A program made the translations under genes and the position numbers. The notes under the pieces are model-generated. The model had not been told where the DNA came from. It was given only the letters and a program-made list of their open reading frames with translations, and did not search any database. From contig PGTJ01000065.1 in NCBI GenBank assembly GCA_002794515.1, positions 1 through 10,341 on the forward strand: 10,341 bases of DNA. Reading direction: 5' to 3'. Below, in pieces: positions 7,114-10,341 of this stretch (its first letter is position 1; each line of letters begins with the position of its first letter). The stretch comes from Phototrophicales bacterium (GTDB taxonomy: Bacteria; Chloroflexota; Anaerolineae; Aggregatilineales; Phototrophicaceae).

Positions 7114-7781
7114 GATTGTTCCTTATCGAGCATGGCTTGTACCATATGATAAATGGCGATAGAGTCGGGTAAGGGATTTTGCCACAGGGTGTCGATGGCA
7201 AAGGAAAACCCGCGCAAAACGGAACTATGATAAATTCCCGTCTGATCTGGCAATTGTTCAGCATAAATACCATTGTTCAAAACCCAAAATTGTGCATCTT
7301 TTTTGCGAAAATCGATAATCCAATATTCTTTGACCCCTGCTTGCTCATATTCGAGAAATTTTTGGATGCGGTCTGTGCGTTCACTGCCCTCAGAGACCAC
7401 CTCAACAACTAAATCGGCGACACCAATGATTTGTTTTGTCTCGATATTAGCGGGATTATCAGGCGCTAAATATTGAATATCTGGCGCACGAGATACTTGC
7501 AGTGCCTCGACTTTCATCAGCGTTGGGTCGGTATAAATTTCACCTTTAATTGACCTGTCTATGAATAGCTTCAATAGCAAATAAAGATAATTTACGATTC
7601 TGTTATGTAATGGACTCGCCCCACCTGCCACTGCGATCACCTTTCCATTGATCCACTCAACTGGCATGTCGCCATAATCGGTGTTCAAAAATACATCATA
7701 AGGCACATCCTCAGCGATGACCTTGCCGACCATCGGCAAATCGTGGATGTTGATTGGTGTGTGGGTATCGCGCAAAACCAT
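7110..7781 (-). CDS. Uma2-family (DUF820) nuclease-like protein
   Basis: This 223-residue protein starts at the ATG at 7781, selected by AGGAG (7793-7789) seven bases upstream. An in-frame TTG at 7796 would add five residues and overlap that site. The Uma2 family has a PD-(D/E)XK-type nuclease fold. Visible family blocks are VEWINGKV (41-48), H59, APDIQYL (99-105), ADLVVEVVS (122-130) with D123 and E127, K141, and EYWIID (152-157). The acidic pair and the lysine are in the usual order, so the active site appears intact. Members are common in Cyanobacteria and Chloroflexota, often in many copies, and their biological role is poorly known. The stop overlaps the SGNH hydrolase start by four bases. 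The fold assignment is confident; nuclease activity is inferred from the family. Confidence 0.9.
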   Translation of the reverse strand: MVLRDTHTPINIHDLPMVGKVIAEDVPYDVFLNTDYGDMPVEWINGKVIAVAGGASPLHNRIVNYLYLLLKLFIDRSIKGEIYTDPTLMKVEALQVSRAPDIQYLAPDNPANIETKQIIGVADLVVEVVSEGSERTDRIQKFLEYEQAGVKEYWIIDFRKKDAQFWVLNNGIYAEQLPDQTGIYHSSVLRGFSFAIDTLWQNPLPDSIAIYHMVQAMLDKEQS

Positions 7782-7800
7782 TTTCGCACTCCTCAATAAA

Positions 7801-7829
7801 AAATAGGACGGTGATACGCCGTCCTATTT
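7801..7829 (-). terminator. Rho-independent terminator of the acyl-CoA dehydrogenase gene
   Basis: On the minus strand an 11-bp stem (AAATAGGACGG pairing with CCGTCCTATTT) with a 7-base loop is followed by further T residues, giving a run of six. It lies about 30 bases after the dehydrogenase stop and ends within ten bases of the Uma2 ribosome binding site. Confidence 0.8.
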
Positions 7830-7830
7830 C

Positions 7831-7858
7831 ATTATATATCAAAAAGGGGCTAGAACAA
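7831..7858 (-). promoter_or_regulatory. Possible promoter of the Uma2-SGNH-pentapeptide operon
   Basis: A perfect TATAAT (7836-7831 on the minus strand) is preceded, after 16 bases, by TTGTTC (7858-7853), a half-matching -35. Initiation would fall near 7824, inside the first arm of the preceding terminator. The site is plausible because the downstream operon needs a start and no room is left between the terminator and its ribosome binding site. Confidence 0.4.
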
Positions 7859-7859
7859 A

Positions 7860-9092
7860 TTAATCACCCACTGCCATTTCAACCGCTTCCGATTGCCATT
7901 CATCGGCATTGTATGGGGGCAGTTCACAGCGTAGGTGCGGTTTTTCTTCGCGGAAGCCCAGTGCGAAATCGGCTTGCATGAGCTGATGAATTTCGCTTGT
8001 GCCTTCATAAATCACCGCGCCCTTGCTGTTGCGGAGGTAGCGTTCGACGGGGTATTCATCGCTAAAGCCATATGCACCATGAATTTGAATGGCTTCGAGG
8101 GCGGCTTGCACACTATGGTCGGTGGCGTACCATTTCGCCATGCTGGTCTCGCGGGTGTTGCGGATGCCCATATTTTTCAGCCACCCAACCCGATAGCACA
8201 GCAAACTGGCATTATCATACCATTGTTGCATATAGGCAATTTTTTGTTTAATCAATTGATGGTGGGCAATCGGTTTGCCGAATGTCGACCGCTCATGGGC
8301 ATATTTGATGCTATCTTCTAGACAAGCACGGATGAGACCCGTCGCCCCACTGGCAACGGTATATCGTCCGTTATCCAAACACGACATGGCGATTTTGAAG
8401 CCCTCGCCTTCGAGACCGAGCATATTTTCGGCGGGGACTTCGACATTTTCAAATTTCACCCAGCCTGTCGAGCCAGCACGAACACCGAGTTTGCCGTGAA
8501 TATCGCCCGTGGTCACACCCTTCATATCGCGGGTGACGATGAAGGCGCTCATGCCTTTATGACCCGCGTTGGGGTCTGTTTTGGCGACCACCAAAAAGTG
8601 ATGGGCTTTGGTGGCGAGGCTAATCCACATCTTTTCGCCATTGAGGATATACACATCGCCTTGTTTTTTGGCGGTGGCTTTCATGCTGACCACATCACTG
8701 CCCGCATCGGGTTCGGTGAGGCAGAAGGCGGCGTATTTTTCGCCACGGGCTTGTGGGGCTAAAAATTTTTGTTTTTGTGCTTCTGTCCCCCATTGCAAAA
8801 TTGCCATGCTATTCAGCCCATGATGCACACTCATCACCACGCGCAGGTGGGTATCTGCCCGTTCCAATTCTTCGCACACCAAGCCGAGTGTGATGTAATC
8901 GAAGCCTTGACCACCATATTTGACTGGGATGCTGATGCCCAAAATGCCCAATTCTGCCATACGAGGCAAAAAGGCGGGGTTCATCTCTTGTTTTCTATCC
9001 CATTCGCCGATGACTGGGATGACCTCTTTGGCGCACCATTCGCGCACCATTTTTTGTGCTTGTAAATGTTCTTCTGTTAGTGCAAAATCCAT
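7860..9092 (-). CDS. Acyl-CoA dehydrogenase
   Basis: This 410-residue FAD enzyme introduces the alpha-beta double bond in an acyl-CoA thioester and passes electrons to ETF. The N-terminal helical domain starts at MDFALTEEH. Family signatures are AFCLTEPDAGSD (122-133), the middle beta domain with NGEKMWIS (151-158), RSTFGKPIAHHQ (268-279) and QIHGAYGFSDEYPVER (336-351). The catalytic base is E363 in YEGTSEIH. The chain length compound cannot be chosen; the sequence fits the short/medium or branched-chain group. It has a tail of about 30 residues after the usual end (about 381-410, REEKPHLRCELPPY and onward). The open frame extends to 9215, but that would overlap the divergent GNAT gene; the ATG at 9092 has AAAGG (9104-9100) seven bases upstream and begins at the family's normal first residues. 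etfBA on the same strand is the likely electron acceptor. Confidence 0.95.
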   Translation of the reverse strand: MDFALTEEHLQAQKMVREWCAKEVIPVIGEWDRKQEMNPAFLPRMAELGILGISIPVKYGGQGFDYITLGLVCEELERADTHLRVVMSVHHGLNSMAILQWGTEAQKQKFLAPQARGEKYAAFCLTEPDAGSDVVSMKATAKKQGDVYILNGEKMWISLATKAHHFLVVAKTDPNAGHKGMSAFIVTRDMKGVTTGDIHGKLGVRAGSTGWVKFENVEVPAENMLGLEGEGFKIAMSCLDNGRYTVASGATGLIRACLEDSIKYAHERSTFGKPIAHHQLIKQKIAYMQQWYDNASLLCYRVGWLKNMGIRNTRETSMAKWYATDHSVQAALEAIQIHGAYGFSDEYPVERYLRNSKGAVIYEGTSEIHQLMQADFALGFREEKPHLRCELPPYNADEWQSEAVEMAVGD

Positions 9093-9115
9093 TGTATAAC
9101 CTTTCAAAATATAAT

Positions 9116-9135
9116 TTGATAGTGATTCTATCCAA
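9116..9135. promoter_or_regulatory. Imperfect dyad in the acyl-CoA dehydrogenase upstream region
   Basis: TTGATAG (9116-9122) and CTATCCAA (9128-9135) are complementary apart from one bulged C (9133), separated by five bases. It lies just downstream of the predicted dehydrogenase start of transcription, where a repressor could act. No known operator consensus is matched. Confidence 0.3.
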
Positions 9136-9147
9136 CACGATTGCCTG

Positions 9148-9156
9148 ATTATATCA
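9148..9156 (-). promoter_or_regulatory. Extended -10 promoter of the acyl-CoA dehydrogenase gene
   Basis: The minus strand reads TGATATAAT (9156-9148), a perfect extended -10. No good -35 is found 16-18 bases upstream, which extended -10 promoters tolerate. Initiation near 9141 would give a leader of about 50 bases with the AAAGG site in it. No equally good promoter was found for the divergent GNAT gene in 9093-9186. Confidence 0.5.
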
Positions 9157-9186
9157 TCATCCATATACGAAGGATTATCCCCAAAC

Positions 9187-9723
9187 ATGACCAAGCCGAC
9201 CACACTCATCACCACTTATCTACAGATGACGCATCCCGACCAATTCAAACCCGCTTTTCATCCCGCACCCGATTTCACAATTAGCAAAATAGAGCGTGTC
9301 GATGCCGAATTTTATTTGTTTTTATATCGTTCTGTCGGATATGAATGGGGATGGCGCGATCGACTGTACCTATCGCCAGATGACTTACAAGCCTTGTTGG
9401 GCGATGGACGCAAGATTTATGTGGCATATGTCGATGGCGTGCCTGCGGGATATATCGAATTAGAAAAGATAGATAGCGATGTAGAGATCGCCTTTTTTGG
9501 ATTGCGTCGCCCGTTCATCGGTCACGGATTGGGCAAGCATCTGCTCAGTTTTGGCATCGCCCGCGCATGGGATTGGGCAGGGCAGGGCGGACGGGTATGG
9601 GTGCATACGTGTAATTTAGATAGCGCTGTGGCGTTGCCCAATTATCAGGCACGCGGCTTTGTGATATACAAGACAGAAGAAGAACCCATGCCCGAAAAGT
9701 ATGTGACCGATTTTATGAGATAA
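9187..9723 (+). CDS. GNAT-family N-acetyltransferase
   Basis: This 178-residue protein is predicted to transfer an acetyl group from acetyl-CoA to an amine; the acceptor is unknown. The first 30 residues (TYLQMTHPDQF and following) precede the GNAT core. Core strands include KIYVAYVDGVPAGYIELEK (76-94). The acetyl-CoA pyrophosphate loop is GHGLGK (112-117), followed by helix LLSFGIARAWDW. The C-terminal half has VWVHTCNLD (137-145) and the family's N..Y..RGF ending (N152, Y153, R156-G157-F158). There is no signal peptide or fused domain. The ATG at 9187 has GAAGGA (9169-9174) twelve bases upstream, slightly far. It is divergent from the acyl-CoA dehydrogenase and convergent with citrate synthase. 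The link to acetyl-CoA metabolism is only by position. Confidence 0.88.
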   Translation: MTKPTTLITTYLQMTHPDQFKPAFHPAPDFTISKIERVDAEFYLFLYRSVGYEWGWRDRLYLSPDDLQALLGDGRKIYVAYVDGVPAGYIELEKIDSDVEIAFFGLRRPFIGHGLGKHLLSFGIARAWDWAGQGGRVWVHTCNLDSAVALPNYQARGFVIYKTEEEPMPEKYVTDFMR

Positions 9724-9759
9724 AAAACACACCCATGATGTCATTCATGGGTGCGTTTT
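9724..9759. terminator. Bidirectional terminator between GNAT and citrate synthase genes
   Basis: A hairpin pairs 9724-9738 with 9745-9759 around a six-base loop: ACCCATGA with TCATGGGT, then one A/C mismatch, then AAAA with TTTT. T-runs on both strands let it end the GNAT transcript and the convergent citrate synthase transcript. Confidence 0.8.
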
Positions 9760-9769
9760 ATCGACTGGG

Positions 9770-10341
9770 TTATTGTGGTGGGGTATATTTCAAGCCCAAC
9801 GGTCCGACATAATTGGCATCGGGACGAATGAGGCGACCACCCATTTGGTCGATGATATTCGCCGTCCAACCCGCAATCCGCGACATAGCGAACAGGGGGG
9901 TGAACATATCAATATCGAGATTGAGCGTATATAACAGAATGGCGCTGTAATAATCGACATTGGGGTACAATTTACGGCTGATGAAATATTCATCTTGCAG
10001 AGCGAGATCGGCTAATTTGATAGCAATATCCAACCAGCGTGTGTTGCCTGTGGCATTGCACATCTTGATGGCATGTTCTTTGAGGATTTGGGCGCGTGGG
10101 TCGAGTGTTTTATAAATGCGATGCCCAATGCCCATGATCCGCCGATTGCCCGATTTGACCTCTTGCTTGAACCATTTTTCGACATTTTCGACATTGTCAA
10201 TTTCCATGAACATGTGCATGGCTTCGGCATTTGCACCCCCGTGCGAGGGACCTTTGAGTGTGCCGATGGCGCTCACAACGGCGCTATACATATCCGATCC
10301 TGTGGCGGTGGTCACACGGGCGGCAAAGGTGCTGGCATTCA
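9770..10341 (-). CDS. Citrate synthase family, 3' part (5' end outside window)
   Basis: This is the C-terminal part, about 190 residues, of a citrate synthase that condenses acetyl-CoA with oxaloacetate; the frame is open to the window edge and begins NASTFAARVTTATGSDMYS. All three catalytic residues are seen: His in GPSHGGAN, His in GIGHRIYKTLDPRA, and Asp in NVDYYSAILLY. The ending RLIRPDANYVGP matches the usual citrate synthase C terminus. The short bacterial, Gram-positive-like form is suggested by GIGHRIYK and the short spacing. 2-Methylcitrate synthase is a close relative and cannot be excluded without the N-terminal half. The GTG at 10315 is an internal Val in ARVTTATG, not a start. 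Confidence 0.93.
   Translation of the reverse strand, partial: NASTFAARVTTATGSDMYSAVVSAIGTLKGPSHGGANAEAMHMFMEIDNVENVEKWFKQEVKSGNRRIMGIGHRIYKTLDPRAQILKEHAIKMCNATGNTRWLDIAIKLADLALQDEYFISRKLYPNVDYYSAILLYTLNLDIDMFTPLFAMSRIAGWTANIIDQMGGRLIRPDANYVGPLGLKYTPPQ

Noticed and set aside
9141..9169. TTGCCT-17-TATACG as the GNAT promoter
   Set aside because: It would start transcription after the ribosome binding site, leaving an unusable leader.
9093..9215. Extended start of the acyl-CoA dehydrogenase at 9215
   Set aside because: It would overlap the divergent GNAT gene and its promoter region, adds 41 residues unlike the family, and the ATG at 9092 has a good ribosome binding site.

Overview
This window reads as a chromosomal stretch from a free-living bacterium with aerobic-type or fatty-acid/amino-acid oxidising metabolism. 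A Chloroflexota (Anaerolineae-like) host is my best guess, but it is inference. The supports are a Uma2-family gene beside a pentapeptide-repeat gene (both families are expanded in Chloroflexota and Cyanobacteria), an acyl-CoA dehydrogenase/ETF module, moderate GC, and TTG or GTG starts with strong Shine-Dalgarno sites. I saw only one cyanobacterial HIP1 octamer, which argues against a cyanobacterium. No rRNA, tRNA, CRISPR array, transposase or phage gene was seen.

Layout. (1) 1-3945, plus strand: an extended -10 promoter drives two overlapping ABC exporter half-transporter genes. Their ATPase motifs are complementary: one subunit has Asp for the catalytic Glu, the other has a degraded LSGGQ. 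This is the hallmark of a heterodimeric exporter with one dead and one live ATP site. A long bidirectional terminator closes the operon. (2) 3960-5930, minus strand: etfB-etfA encode the two subunits of electron transfer flavoprotein. They are coupled by a TAATG overlap and preceded by a 156-base leader with a perfect 20-bp palindrome that may sit inside a three-way junction. (3) 5930-7781, minus strand: a tightly packed three-gene cassette of Uma2-family nuclease-like protein, cytoplasmic SGNH hydrolase and pentapeptide-repeat protein. (4) 7801-9092, minus strand: an acyl-CoA dehydrogenase with its own terminator, which overlaps the likely start of the Uma2 cassette transcript. (5) 9187-9723, plus strand: a GNAT acetyltransferase, divergent from the dehydrogenase. 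(6) 9770 to the window end, minus strand: the 3' part of a citrate synthase gene, convergent with the GNAT gene across a second bidirectional terminator.

How it fits together. The dehydrogenase would pass electrons from acyl-CoA oxidation to EtfAB, and the resulting acetyl-CoA would enter the citrate synthase reaction, so minus-strand genes from both ends form a metabolic theme. The Uma2-SGNH-pentapeptide cassette lies between the dehydrogenase and its likely electron acceptor, on the same strand, and looks like an accessory insertion. I found no unambiguous new defence or mobile system. The cassette, the etfB leader and the terminator/promoter overlap are the parts most worth checking.
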